Of a stretch of 64,000 nucleotides of DNA, positions 11,224-26,200 are shown piece by piece. The position numbers and the translations under genes are program-made. The DNA lies in contig WBMV01000301.1 in the NCBI GenBank assembly GCA_013396655.1, positions 1,049,232 through 1,113,231 on the forward strand. Direction: 5' to 3'. How positions within the stretch are numbered: position 1 is the first letter of the stretch; each line of letters opens with the position of its first letter. Origin of the DNA: Campylorhamphus procurvoides. Taxonomy: Eukaryota > Chordata > Aves > Passeriformes > Dendrocolaptidae. The notes under the pieces are model-generated. The model was not told the DNA's origin. It did not search any database and worked only from the letters and a program-made list of their open reading frames with translations.

Positions 11224-14200
11224 GTAAGTCACTATAAAACAGCGCATTCCTTTTTTAGTTTATTTTGCAATTGCTGCTGTCTATTCTAATAAGAAAGAGA
11301 AAACTGCATTGCCTTAGTTGCTTATTAGGCAGTCTGATTGTGACTCATTCTGTTCGTTCCTCCTCTCAAGAATGGCACAAGGTATGAGGAAAAAGTGCAA
11401 ATCATTTTGCCACAGAGTTAGTGATACTTGACCAAACTTTCTCATATCCTTTCCATATTCTTATGAACTTCAGTGTTACCATGGTTTCCACTATGGGTTT
11501 CTAAGATATTCAGATGCTACTTTTTAAAAATCATTTCAGTGATTGGAGTTCAAAGGAACTTTCTGCTATAAATAAGGTCTTCAAAGCAACTTTTTGTCTT
11601 TGAGTTCTGAAGAGACTAGGGAAAAACTTAAGTAACTTCTTTACAGGGCACGTTTGGAGGAAACCTTGAACCATCTGTTTGTTCTCTGCCCCTTTTTATA
11701 ATATAAAAGCCTTTACTGAGGCCAGAAATTGTTTCTTCTGGCTGTTCAAACAATCCAGGGAAAGGGATTTTTTTTTTTTTTTTTTACGGCTTCACAGTGT
11801 CTGCCTGAATACTGCATAGTGTTACAAAATTATTATTGTCTGGTGATCCAGAGCGAGATGAATACTGGGAAAGGAAGGTGAAGTAGCCATGTTGTTCTGA
11901 AACAAAATACCAATACTTTTGTAATTCTCTTGAGAAGGCTTCCTTCAGTGTTGCTGCGTTCCCTCAGTAAGGAGTGTTCATAGATAATTTACAGCTAGAT
12001 TTACCTGTTTTAGAAATACTGCTCCCTAGACTCCATTGATTACGTTGACAAGATCTTGCTTACAGAGTGGAGTACTGTATATATCCACAGGCTTAAATGG
12101 CTATGTTCAACTTGAGAGAGCACACTTCCAGTACCTTGTGGGCTTGTTTCTTGTATCTCTATTAAATCTGAAGACTCTTAAAAAAGTTAGGCTGCAATCT
12201 GTCTCAAATTTTTTTCCTGTTGTGTTTGTCTATCCTGCTGTTCCCCATTTCCCCTGTTGGCACTGTATCAAGTATACCAGTGTTCTTGGAGGGGCTACTT
12301 AAAGGGTCAGAGGTGAATTAGTGCCAACTTCATGATGTTTCTCTCATTTGGCACTTTATTCTTCCTTTTTCTCCTTTAGGGTTTAGCACCAGATTAAAAA
12401 GAAATCTGCCAGTAAGTTAGTTTTTAAAATACTGTTGCACAATGAAGCCATCCAGCCTGAGCATAAAATACCAGTAATTTGCATTGGCCTTATGTCTAAC
12501 AGTTCATTTCAAGGAATTCTTACTGAGTTCTATTATTCAATTTTTGTAATAAAGGAACTTCTTAATAGCCTTACTCCAAATACAGTATTTTAATAAATTC
12601 AGCTGTCTTTTTTAATTTATTATTTATACTTGGAGACCAATTAAATTGCAGTTATTTACAAATTTTTACAAAGTCTTATTGAATTATCCTTTTAGAGGCT
12701 CAGTAGCATTGGATTTCCCCAACTTAGTGTAGGCATCTGAATTACAGATTACGTTGTTTCCACGTCTTCCACGTTGTTAGTGTTGAGGGTATTCTCTTAC
12801 GTCAAAGTGTAGTGGAACATAATTTTCTGTCTCTTAGTGTGATAGAAAGCTAGGAAAGTCTTTTCATATCTCATTGTTGCTTCTTTAAAATACACTTGTT
12901 TGTTTTTTTTTATATATTCCATTACTGTCCCAAAACATTCAGGAATTTTACAGCAAGAAATGAGGAGCAGCTCTGAGAGTAACCTGGTCTAGTGGAAGGT
13001 GTCCTTGCCCATGGCAGGGGGTTTGAACTAAATAATCTTTAAGGTCCCTTTCAACACAAACCATTCTCTGATTTTATGAATTATTGCAATTATTATTTAA
13101 TTTTCTTTGGGAACGGCTTCAGAGCATCTTTATCATTGTAATAAATGAAAATTCCATGCTTCTCTATAAATATTTAAAAGAGCAAATGCAGACTTAGAGG
13201 TAGAAGAAAGATATGAAAAAATTAGAAGTAGTCTTTGAATATTTAAAATCACTACATAGGCCATTCATATTTCATCTGAAGTAAGAAAAAAGCACAGGAA
13301 GAACTACATGTAAGAAGCTGTCAGGAGTTGTATTTAAATCATTGTTAAAAGGGGACAGGTTTCAAAATATCACAAGGGTTGAACCTGTTGGTACAGCTAG
13401 AATTTTGTTCTTTACTGCCCTTTATGCATGAGGTTAGCACAGATACAACAGGCTCTTTGAAACAACTGGAACAGATAGAAACATTCCTAGTAAACCAGAG
13501 AACTGATAAACACTTCAGGGTTTCAATTGCTTGTTAAATATTGTTGAATATAGAATGAAGCCTCATTTGAGTCTTCAAGAAAACACTGAAGAAAAAATTA
13601 TATTATCAATAAAAGATGAAACATAATAGAAAGTCAATTTACAGATGACTGAAATGACAAAGATGAGAAAGTAAAGCAAGGTATTACTCTGTAGAATACA
13701 TCTTCTTTCCAGTTAGAGAGGTAGAAGCTATGTTGGGGTATTTTTTACACAGCAGAAGGCACAGATGGTACTGAATTTTCACAGCTGTCTTTCATTAAGA
13801 GTTACTGGTAGTGTGGATGAATGTAGCTAATGTCTAGACAGTGAGAAATTTTTATTTTTACTCATGCCTTTGTCCTTAGTATTGAAAGCAACAAAACTCT
13901 TATGAAATCACAGAAAATATTAATTGAATGATGCCTCTGGGAGCGATCTAATCAAACTCCCTACTCAAGCAGGGCCAGCTTACATCAGATTCCTTAGGTT
14001 CTTGTCCATTTGAGTTTAAATGGTTTCCAAGCACTGATATTCCAAAGACTCAAATCCAAGATTTTAAGATGAGCATAATGTTTGCCTTTTTCCAGTCCTC
14101 AGAAATGCTTGTTGGTTGCCATGGTATTTTGAATATGATTGACAGGAGCCTTGGAGTGCTCCAGTCTGCTCCTTCTTCAGTACCTTTGCTCACATCCCAA

Positions 14201-17200
14201 CTAGCACCATGGAGCTGCATGTCCAGTTGCCTTATGTGCTGTCTAGCCGCCTTCCTTTGCTGTAGATAATGCTTTGCTACCACAGACTGTAAGTAGACTC
14301 TTGGACTGGGAGGCCTGAGAGCCAAATTTGCCAACAAAACCTAAGGCACAAAAAGGCTTTGAGCATCTTGGCCTTTCCCACGTTCTTTGTCACTAAGTTC
14401 CCCACCCCACTGAGCAGCAGACATGCACTTTTCTTACTTAGTCTTTCTTTTGCTGCCAGTGTGCTTATAGAAGCTTTTCCCCTTGCCCTTAACATTCTTT
14501 GATGATTTCTACTCCAGCTGAGCTTTTGCTTTTGTAATTACAATACTCTACACTTGACCAATGTCTATTTCCTGAAGTGACTTGTCCCTGCTTCCACCTT
14601 CTGGGAGATCGGGGTTAATAATATTTTCAGGTGTTGCTTGCTACACACCATTTTCCCTACACACTCGTTTGTGTATTCTGTATTTGACTTTAGAATGTAG
14701 TCATAAAATTTGTTGCACTTACACAGGAACAATGAATGAGTATTGTGTACAAGAGCTGAAAAAGAGCATATTTGTATTATGACACCGCAATAATTTTATC
14801 TGAAAGGTCAAATGCTTTGTGCAATCAGATTGATGCTGTAAATCATAAGCAGAATTCATTTTTTTCCATGGAGTCACCAAAATTTCAAGAGAAAGCAATA
14901 ATTCTAGAATGTAAATTGTGAGTATGATTTGGTATCACTGGTGGTTTATGTATCAGTGTAAATATCCACATGATATGGTATATAATACATGTCCAAGACG
15001 GAAAAAACCCTTGTTCTGAAACATGAAAAAAACTCAAAAAGGAAGCTTTCCTATTGAAATCTCCTGAAGATACCAGTTCCTAAAAATATTAAGCTTTAAT
15101 TTTTAAAATAAATATTTTACCAGTTAGTAAAGTTAGCTCTTCAGCTGTAGTCCAAAACACTGTTAACTTCCTGATCTCCTGGACATATTTGTAGGAATTC
15201 TGCTGTTCCTCATCCAAAAAAATAAAAAAAAGTGTTTGTGTTTGGTGTGAGGAAAGCTAAGAGAAAACTACAATTTCTTTAACTTTTTATAGCTGATGCA
15301 TATAATGTAATAGAAGTATCATGTTTCTGTGTAAGTATATTGTTAATGCTGTAGTGTACTGCTGAGTATCAAAGGGGAAATACTGTCCTTACTCTGTTTT
15401 TCCAGAGAGTCAAACTCCATAAGTTGTTTTCCTGTAATAAGGTTTGCTTAAACCGTTTTGCTCAGTTCTTGGGGGCAGGTTACTTCTTGAGTCACTTCAG
15501 CTTCTTCCCATTGTTCTTTTGAGTGGACAACATCTATAATTTATTTTCAATGGGTTTTGGAGAATATAATTAAGATGTGACCTGCATGTACTTTGTCTGC
15601 ATTGAGATGTGGCACTTAAGGATGAAGGAGCTGCTGTATTTTCATTCTAGCTAACTCAGATTTCAGGCCATTGTATGCGCTGAAAAAGTGGTGTGCAGAG
15701 GTACTACCAGTGCTAGTTGGTGGCTATGAACATATTGTGTATTACTCTTGTGCAAATCCCTGCAGTCTCAGCAAACTTTTGCCAGAGTTCTGAAACCCAA
15801 GAAGGTGGTAGTAAGAATGCTGGTAGCACAAGAGGCCTGAGAATGAAACTACCTGGAGGCAGAATTGGCTGGTCTAGCAGCTTACAGATGCCTAGAAATG
15901 AGTCTTTTTCCCCAGGAAGTCTTTTATCCATGGCAAGCTCCTTTTGGTTGGTTGGTTGGGGTAAATAAATCAGAAAAAAAGAAAGCCTTCAGATTGGGCA
16001 AGTGAGTTGAATTGAATAGTTAAAGCTAGGACTGGCCCAGAGGGGAAAGAAAACCATGTATCTTGAAGCAGGGGAAAAGGAACAGGGAGAAAACTGTCCT
16101 CAGAATGTGCTTTTATGCTTCAGCTATCCCATTTAATTCAGCAGGATTCCTCATATAAATGCATTTAAATATTTTGTTGATTTATACCTAATAACACCAT
16201 CTAGCGCTTCTATACACTTAGTGACAGAAAGTTATCATAGTTACAAACACTAAAATTTCTTTTACAGTACATTAACCCCAGAATATTTTATATGATAAAA
16301 ATCTTCCTGCTACCATTGTCTAATATATTGTTCATTTTTATTCATGCCTCTGTGTGTTTCCCAGGGCACCTGCACCTTCCCAGGTGGGCGCTTCAAACGA
16401 GAAGTGGAGATTTCCTATTTGGCCAGAATGGAATGATGCAGATATCAATGCAGAAAAATGGGATCCTGGAAAAGCTGGGAAAGGTCAACCTTCAGTAAGT
16501 TGTGTGACACACATTATTTCCACTTAATTTTTTACTTGTGTTTACTAGATTATTTATCACAACTTCAAAATAATGTGTTACTGATAAATATATTAATTTT
16601 CAACCATATCTTTTCAATATGTTTAATTAGCTCCCTATTAAACTGCAGTAATGAACTAGTGTTGTGTGTTGTTTATTAATTTTTAAACGAATTGTTAACA
16701 TATGGTGTGCACATTAATGGTTTAAAAAAAGGCATCCCCCAAAACTAACATAATTAAAACTGGGAATGTGGGAACAGCTGAGCTGTTTTAGTATGTCAGA
16801 ACAATCCCTTCCCAGGGCACTGCTGTTTCTGTGAACTTAAAATTGTGGAAAAAATACATGTTAAAGTATTTTCCTTTCCACACCTCAGTTTCTGGACCTG
16901 TGAAACACTGCAGTTCTAGCATTCAGAGAATGGATTGAGGGGATATTGTTATTTTGCAGAAAGCAAGCACCTGCTAGAGGCATAAAAAATCCTCAGTTTT
17001 CCAACTTTGAAATTAATTATAAGTCTCATATGGAATTTTTACTGCTTCATACCAGTTATCATTGTAGAATGTGTGTGTCTTTTATGCAGAGTAGTAGTAA
17101 ATTTATTTCTGAAAGAGGTTCTTGAACTCAGCATTTTAAAGTGATATTTAAAATCCATTAAATGCCATTCTTAATCATCTATTTTGTGTGCCAATTCTAC

Positions 17201-20200
17201 ATTGTCCATATGTTTCTTCTGAATATATTTTTTATGTTAGCATGTGTGTTTATAAATTAATTTTTTCTTACCCAAGCTTAAATATATTATACTCCTATGG
17301 GGCCAAAGTATTGTTTTGAGAGAAGGTAGAAGTTCCCTACTGAATACTGGCATTAACATGTCAGTTTATAATTTTCCTTTATATCTTTCTTTTGTTCCGT
17401 TACCCCATTTGGTGTCTTTCGGCTGTACTCTTAAAATTTATCTAGCAGTATTTTGTTAGGTCTGCCAGACATTATTATAATAGATAGCCTTTAAAATCTG
17501 AAAACCTTTTTTTTTTAGCATGAGGCATTCTGAGTGGCTTACTGGACTTTTCAGTTCTTCAACTGCAAGCTGTATGAAATATTGTTCTTTTTACATGTTT
17601 GAAGAAACTATAAAATATGTCGATCACAGCAGATGAATTGACAGATCTAAAGAATTTTGTAATGTGGCCTCTTTATTTAAACAAGTAGCCAGAATTCAAC
17701 ATTGTATGGGCTGTTTCAGTTAGAATTAGTAAGGGCATCCAGTACCTTTGAGTACACTTAGAACAGGAATATGAACAGTCCTGTGATGTTGTGTGGGAAA
17801 AAGGAGTCAGTTGGAAGTGATCCCTGTCCTTGTAACACTAAAGCTCTTTTAGTAATCACCCCTACACAATAGCCTCTCTTAGAGAGGTGCAGTGCACTGC
17901 AGAGGTTGTGCATTTGACCTTTATTTGTTTCTCATGTGCCTGTTTCTTGCATGTCCTTCCTGTAGAACTTGTGGCTGAGACTCCTGCCCTTAGACCATGA
18001 ACATCTGAGATTTGACAGTTGTCTCTTATAGCCATCGTAAATGAAATATAAGTTAAACTTAATTCTGTCAGCCAAGTTTGGCTGAACCTACAGTATTCTT
18101 CTTCAAAGTATCTTTGCAGTAGTAAGCTGCAAAGTAAGATACAGCGTAAGTATCTTTCCAGGTTTTGGTGAGGTTTTTTTGTGTGTTTGGTTGGTTGGTG
18201 TTGTTGTTGTTTTTTGGGGTTTGTTTTTTAGTGTTTGTGTAGTGTTAGGTCATTCCATCTGTCTCCTTTCTCTGGTTTATCTAGTGTTTAAGAGCTCAAA
18301 TATCCTGTTACACCATTAAGTCAGGGTTGAATGCTGAATCTTCATTTTAGGCTTTGGACTCTTTTACTTCAGTTGTAGTTACTGTTAGTTCCTTTTAATG
18401 CTGTTTTTCTCCTTAAATCAATTATCATGTGAACAATATATTATTTTAAATCTCATGGAAGATACAATACTGTAAGTAAATAAAATGTTCCATTTTTGTT
18501 CTTACATATTTTATGTAGCACTTTGATGATCCTGAAGGGAAAATAAAGTTGCCAGCATCCTTAAAAGTACATTCATGGAAACGTCCACATGAGTTTTTAG
18601 CAAAACAGGTAAGAAACAGGCAATGTCCTGATGAAAAAATGCTACTTGCCTAGCTTGTCAAAAGTGGAGGGAAATTAGTAGAGGAAATTAGTTCAACAGG
18701 TAAAACCCACTTGACCACACATGGTCATCCTGTTCAGTGGCTCCAGTGAGGAGGAGCCAGTGAACTGTGTAACAGCTAACCTGTCCTGTACACACAGCTT
18801 AGCCTTGAGGCTGGTGTGGTGCTGGCTGTAAGCCCAGGGCACTGGAAAAGCTCAGACAGCTCCTGGTAACAGAGCATCCTGCAGCTAGCTCCTCCCTGTT
18901 ACTGGCAATTACACCACCTGCATCTCCTTTCCCTTATGTACCCATGGCAGCAACTTCTTATGTCAACATTCTTCCAATTTTACAGGAGAAACAATGAACA
19001 GAAGTGGTTTTCTTGTCAGAATATCCTGTCGTAGCTCAAATCTTAACATAGCTCGTAATACCAAAGTGAGGTACCTTTTCCATGGATGGGATCTGCCTAG
19101 AATGCTGTGCAGATGGATCACAGGCCTGCTTTCTGCACACAACTTGGGTTTCCCAGTGTCTAAAAGGACAGAATGTTACATATACTAACCACTTTCTTTA
19201 TAGTTAGCTCTAATAATTGCATTTTCAATGATGCTAAACGGAATCTCAATGCCTTTCTTAGTGGGATAGGATCACCATGAACCAGCACCTCCTGGTGCAA
19301 AACATCATGGTAGTGTATCCTCCCACATCTGCTTTGCTTTTGGACTCTATGTTCATTTAGAAGACAACTGACCTTTCTATTTTTCTTTGTGTTCTTTTTC
19401 TTCTCACTTAAAAATCATGACAGACAAATTTCTGTTTGTTCCAACTTATGTTGTCCTTGAGCAGGTATCTGAACTAAATATCTATCAGGAAAACATGAAC
19501 TAACTTTACCAGAATGATCGTACTTTTTTTCACTTCAACTGTTGTATTTCTCTGGGCTACCTACAGGATGTGTCTCTGTCTTTGACAGTACTTCTCTGGA
19601 AAGTAACTATAACATTTTAAAACTATCCGTAGCTTTTATTCAGTTTATTTTTTAAATTAGTTGCAAAGAAAATAAGCAGCCTAGCATTTCAAACTTCAGT
19701 GTCCTCTTAATGTTGTTACCAGTCTGAAGTTTTAAAGTGTTTTGCTTCAGAAGAAATACTGAAGTTTTAAAGCACTTGGACCATCCTTCCAACTTTTCCA
19801 GGCTTGTCAGTTTTCCTTTCGTCAGCTTGTCAGTTCCATTTTTTATTGAATAGACACTAAAGAGGTTCAAGTTTAATTTTTAATGGAGGAAGGAGGAGGG
19901 GGAGGTCAGGGAAGTAATTGACTAGACTGAAAGATTGGATAGGAAACGCTGCCAAAATGCATAAAGTGAGTGAAGGTATCTGAAGGATGAGGGCAAGAAT
20001 GCTGGAAGCCCAGAAAGCCATGGAAACATGGATCTATATTAAAACTAGCGTTTAAAATCTATCTTTAGAGCACTATGAAGAAAGCATTTGTTTTCTTTAA
20101 GACCAGATTAAAATTTTGATGCTTCTTTTGGTCCAATATATATTTTGAATTGAGAAGCAATGATTACCAGAAATTTTATATTGTTGTTAAAAATTAATAT

Positions 20201-23200
20201 AAATGTCAAGTGATGAAAGACTATTAAGAATGATACATGTTGCTACCTCATCTGTTAGTAACTGTAAAAGAAAGCATAAACAAGCCTATTTAGTGTGATA
20301 AGCAAAGAATCAGACAATGATCACCAATATGTGATGAGAGGCACAGATACATTCAGTTCAATAAACTACAATCCCAGTAACATTTCTAAACTGCTTACAG
20401 AAAGGAAATGGGTTGTATAAACAGATAATTGTCATCAAAACTATGTTATACAGCCCAAGTCACTGTTTATACTGACAATACCCCTATCTAAATGACCATG
20501 AGGAAATAAATCCCTTTGAATCCTGGTGAGTGGCTAAGGAAATCTCACTTTGAGACAGTGTTGCACTCATTATTTACATGCAAAACTGCAAATATTCTTA
20601 ATAAAATGAGGGAATCTTGATTTATTTATGTGATTGTTTCATTTGCTGCTCTTTAAATCTCCTGGTAAAAGTAATAGGTTTTTTTTAAGAATTCTGAACA
20701 TTTACATTTTAACAAAGTTTTATTAAGAAATGCCAAAACACCTACAAGATTTGTGAACTGATGGCCTTTAGTTTGCAAATCTGTAACAAATGTTTGTGAA
20801 ATGTCTAACATTTGCATTTCACTACAGTTATATATTAATTTTAATTTTTTCCAGATAATTTAGCTATGGACTTAACTAATTTACTTTCTCCTAGGTTCCT
20901 GTGGTTGTCCGAGATGAAACTTCATTTGACCTTATTTCAGCAAATGAGCATATATTTTGTAGTGAGGTAGGTAGAAATACATTAATGTTCCTTTAAAAGA
21001 AAAAAGAATTCGTTTTTCTTCTCTCTCTAACTTTTTGAATTTCACACCACAAAAAAGTTGTGACAATTTTTTTAGGTGGAAAAAGAATGATGGGAATAAA
21101 ATGACAAGAAATAATCTAGGTTTTTATAATTAGTGTTTACCATTTTTAGAATTTGAAAAATTAAATTGATGATGGTAAGATATTTTCCCAACTCTTTTAT
21201 TTAAATATATATATATAGTCTTATATATATATATATATATATATAAATATATATATATTACTACTGGATAGTATGGTCTAAAAGTAGGAGCAAATAAAGG
21301 GTATATTAGAATGGATTTTTATTTTTCATTCAAACTTTCCTGAAGTCTTAATGTGCCTGCATGTATGTACAAATGTCCGTCACCCAACCAGTCTTTTCCA
21401 TCTCTCCAGAGTTGAATAAATGTTTACTGAATTTCTACAGATCATGGGAAAATATAAAATAGGTAGATTCAAGGCATCTGAGTGCCTTACTGAGTGTAAT
21501 ATTACTTCGTAATTTCTATTTCATTCAATGCTTCAATTCAAATTCAAAAGTGAGCACCAGAGATATATGGGAGGAAGCTACCAGAAAACAGGTGATGTAA
21601 ATTTTGAGGTCCACAGAAACACTAAGTAATTTTAGGGCAAGTTTGTTGTAAAAATTTATTTTCATTCTACTTTGTACAAATCACTGTAACAGAGTGGTAA
21701 TGCTTTTGAAAGTATGGCATATGTCAGAAATCTGCATGTTATAAAGACATGCACTAATGCATGATTCATTAAAGCTTCTATTTTAAGTATATTGTTTTTA
21801 AAATTATTAAATATTTAAAATCATTTAGGAATTATTTAGTGAGTAAAAATAATGGGTATTAAAGCCATTGCTGATTTTTAGCAGCTGTCTTGTAATAAGC
21901 AATTAAACAAATGACAGTTCACAAGTCCTGTAACATAATTTAAAGTAATATTTCCTCATTTGTTATTGTTAAATTATGAACAATATAATTTATATTGTGC
22001 CTTTACATACTGTCATGAAGTCTTGTGTTATGGTAGATAGATATTGTAGGTATTTTAAGAGAAGTTGTACCAGTGAAATTAATTTTCCCACTAAGCCACA
22101 TCTATACTTTTTGTCAATTCTTTATTTACAGCAGGATCAGTGGGATCTCTTTTATTCTTTGATCATTATGATATAACTTGACTTTTTTTTTCAAAAAGAC
22201 ATTACATAGAAAAAAAATTTTGTCTGTTTTTCTCTGATTTTAGCTGATGAGGTGGATTGTAAGTGAAATTTATGCTGTCTGGAGGATATATAATGAAAAA
22301 TCCTTAACTGGTGAAATACCCACACTTTTATGGAAACCATGGGAGCACATTTATGCCTTGTGTAAAGGTACCAAGGAACACATGCCACTGTACAATAAGT
22401 TTGGAAAATATGCATTGAAACTTTATTGGATGGTGAGTAGTTTCCTTCAACAATATATAAATATGATGCAGTTAGCAGAGGAAATTTTAATGGTTAGTGT
22501 ATGGATATTTTATTATTGAAAATATATAGATTTGTAGGAGTTGAAGTGTGGACAAATTATTGATGCCTGTTAATAAAAATACAGTCTTATAGTTCATGTG
22601 TTTTTTTGTACAACTTAGAACTTCATAAAACAGAGATTACTTGAAAGGGCAATATTCTATTTTTGTAGTTTTGTAAGTTTCATGCAAATATTTAGTAGAA
22701 TCAGACATATGGCCCAGACCTCTGGTGCATTAGGATTAAGAATGTTTTTTATTGTTTAAGTAACACGGTTGGCTGACTTTACAGAACTGTTTACATCCTC
22801 ATTTATTTAAAGGTGATTAAAGAATTCCAGTGTGAGGGCCATTTACTGAAGATGCACTGGTAAAACTAAAACATCCTGCGAGTTTCTAAAGATAACAGAC
22901 GAAAACATCTTAACACATTTTGCAGTCAACAGAGAACACTTTTTGTATTGAACCTCATTTTCAGAAATAATCACTGACGTGACAATAATCACATAGAAGT
23001 TGTTTATGTAGTTAGGGTTATTCTGATTACGTTTGTCTCTTGCAAACAGAATATGTGACAACACTAAGACCTATACCTGACCCTATTAAAATTCCAGTTG
23101 CCCAAACTTGAAAAAATCTTTGTCACAGTCAGTTTGAAACAGAAAGTTGGAAGTGACCTTCCCCGTAAGGGGGAGCATGTACCTGATTTACCTGTCAGTG

Positions 23201-26200
23201 CTTTCATCGTCCCTTGCTACTGCCTCCACATATGGAATAACTTGCCTTCACATAGGGAGTAAGAGTTGCACGAGTTTGAGAGGGTATAAATTCTGTTGCC
23301 CAAATTGCTCAACAGAGAACATTATTCTGTGTGTGAATTTAATGCTGCAGATGTTGTGTATTCATGTGGTAAAAGGCTGCATTTTAAATCATGTAAAGAG
23401 TTACCAGCGGTTTTTTTGTCACTTTTGTTTTGGTTTAGGCCTTTGTGTTTATTCAATTTCTTTTGCTCTGGATATACAGCTGTATTTCACAGAAAGAAAA
23501 GCAGGAAAAAAAACAGGGTCAAATGTTGGAAGATTTAAAAAAATGTGCAAATGAGGAAAGGCAAATATCAGTAGAGATAAAGGAGAAACAGATTTCACAG
23601 GAGAAAGTGGAAAATTAAATTTAAAAGGGAAGAAGGGTGGAAGAATAATGAACTGGGTTCACTAAAATGCTGTATTGAGTTCTGAGGAGATTGTTGTCCA
23701 TGAGATCAAACCTTTAGATAATAATTTTTCATACAATTGATGTACTATGTGAATTCTACCCCACATCCTATGTTCACTTTGCCTTCCTGAGGTTTATTTA
23801 ATTTGTTTCTGTAGTTATGCTTTTCTCATCTTTTTCTATCCATGGACCTGCCCCACATACTTCCTTTTTTTAAATTTCTCCAGTGTCTTTTCCTTTGCTT
23901 ATCAACTTGCACTGCTGTTGTTATTAAACTTCAACAATTACTGAAAGAGAAGATGAATATGTGATTATTTCACTTGCTAGATCCTTTTCAAACTTGGAAA
24001 ATCTTAAGTATTTTCTTTTGGTTGTCACAAAAAAGTACTCACCCGAAAAAAATTAGGCGCTTCTATGGTTTTTGATTATCTTTGCCCTATGGCCTAAATT
24101 TGTTTTCTTCTGGGACTTACAGAACCCATAATCAGCTGTCATTTCAGCTTGAATCCATATTTGAGTTACATGCAGGGAGCAGTAATTTAGCCCTCTCTGA
24201 TAACACATGGTGAACCACTTAGTGACTTGGTCATTCTTCATCATTTTCTGGGTGAGTTTGCAGAAGTACTTGCCATTGCCCCATTAATTCTCTTAGAATG
24301 TCTTCCTCACTTGGACAGAGACTTTTTTTGGAGAATGGTAGACAAGATTATTTTGAGGAATACTAGCTCAGTTTACTAATGAAGCATTTGGTATTGGAGA
24401 TACTTCAGTACTTTGTCTTACCTGTTTGTTTCTTATCCTGGAAGTAGAGATATTTTTTATTTTCAACATTTGATCATTTTGTGCTCTTTCATTTGGTGTT
24501 TTATAAGATACTGTAATAATGCTTTCCAGGACATTAACCACTGCAGCCAGCATCCCCAGGTAGTTTTTGGGAAGCAAGAGGGACTGCTTACATCACAAGT
24601 ATTTTCCAGTCTGAAATCTTGAAGAGGCCTTTACAAAGCTGGAATCTTAGTTAAGCCTTTTTTTAAATAATTACTGTTTCTCAATCATCTGTTACGGCAG
24701 ATGAAGAAACTGCAATGAATGCAAGCAAATAATGGACTACACATATGAGATGAAATATATTTGGAAATAGCTGCAATTAGATTAATCTCTGAAATAAGTA
24801 AGTCAGAAGAACAGTAATAAAATGCTATGAATACTGTTTCCATGCTCCTCTATATTATGTGGGAACTTCTTTTAAAGCCATCTGTAATGTAGATTGAATT
24901 ACAGTAGCATTGGGTTCAAGTTCTCTTACATGCATACTCATTTTCTAGCCCTTAAACTCAGCTTTTAATTCTTTTCCGCCCATCCCCACATCATAGGGAT
25001 GCTGGAGAAAGATCATTGTGGATGACACTATGCCTTTCAGTGAAGAGGAGAATTTGTTATTACCAGCTACAGCCTGTCAAAATGAACTTTGGCCAATGTT
25101 GCTGTCCAAAGCTCTCATTAAGGTAGCAAATACTAGGTATGTTTAGTCATCTCATTTTCAGTTTGTTTTGTGAAGTCATGTAGAATTTGCAAAAAATTGT
25201 TTTAGTATACATGGGAAATATATTTTGCTAAAATTTTTTACTGGCAATTAGACTTCCAAAAGCTGACACTGTAAATCAGTAAAGCAAAATCATCTGTAGC
25301 TACAGAAGATGCAGTGTTTCCTGTATAGATGTTTGTAAATTTATGCATAGAAAACTTGCAGAGAAACTGGAGTACTCTCCTTATTTACTTTATCTGTTTG
25401 ACATTGTTCCTAAAAGCTTCACATGTTTTTTTCTGCAAAATGGAAATGTCCATGAAGTCTTAATGAAGTTGTAATTGTCATCCTTAATCAGTATTGTCTC
25501 TGCCAGTATTGAAAATAGAATATTTTAAGCTACTTTTGATGCCGTTGCTACATTCCGCTGTTGTGAGCCGTACAGTGATCCACTTGCCTAGAACTGACCT
25601 GAAGAGTAGAAGGTGGCCTGTGATGCAGTGATTGACAATTATGGCCACAGGTTCCTATGAGATCAGCAATGATCACGAAGTGTTTAAATGACTAAGCTTG
25701 TGAAAATAATTCAAAATATTCATCTGGGTAGTCAAGCATCCCTGTTCTGGTCATATCAAGTTATGTTTGTCAGAAGAGTCATCTAAAGTATATCTGCACA
25801 GACTAGACAGTTGCCAGGTGCTGCTTGTTAAGATGAAAGTCTGTTTGCAGGAATGTGATTAAATACTTCATTGTCCAGAGCACAAGGGTTAGTCCTACAA
25901 GTGCTGGCATCTTTAGCCTTGAACCTCTTAGGAAATCTCTCCAGACAGTTGGAGATTGCTTCAGTTTGAAAGAGTGGAGTGTGGTACAGTGGAAATAGAG
26001 CCAACTTGTGCAGAATAACCTGGTAGTTAGGGAAGCTGATTAGAAAATGGAAGTTATAGAATCATAACCCCCTTCTAGCATAAGGGATTTCAAACCCACA
26101 TCTTCAACCCTGCAAAAAGAGGCTTTACTGTGTGCAAGTATTCAGAGTATGCTTGCTAACAACTTTGAAAAAGTGGCATTTTGAAAAAAAATGCCATTGT

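Noticed and set aside
16365..16383. Upstream acceptor giving a longer ADGB exon c
   Set aside because: The AG at 16363-16364 is well placed, but it requires entry in phase 2, which neither upstream exon supplies.
23147..23554. 135-codon + strand ORF in an ADGB intron
   Set aside because: No recognisable domain and no splice or promoter support; skipped by the phase-consistent exon chain.
26050..26110. Possible CR1 tail ('TATAGAATCATAA')
   Set aside because: Only about a dozen bases resemble the CR1 terminus and the following sequence does not continue as CR1.
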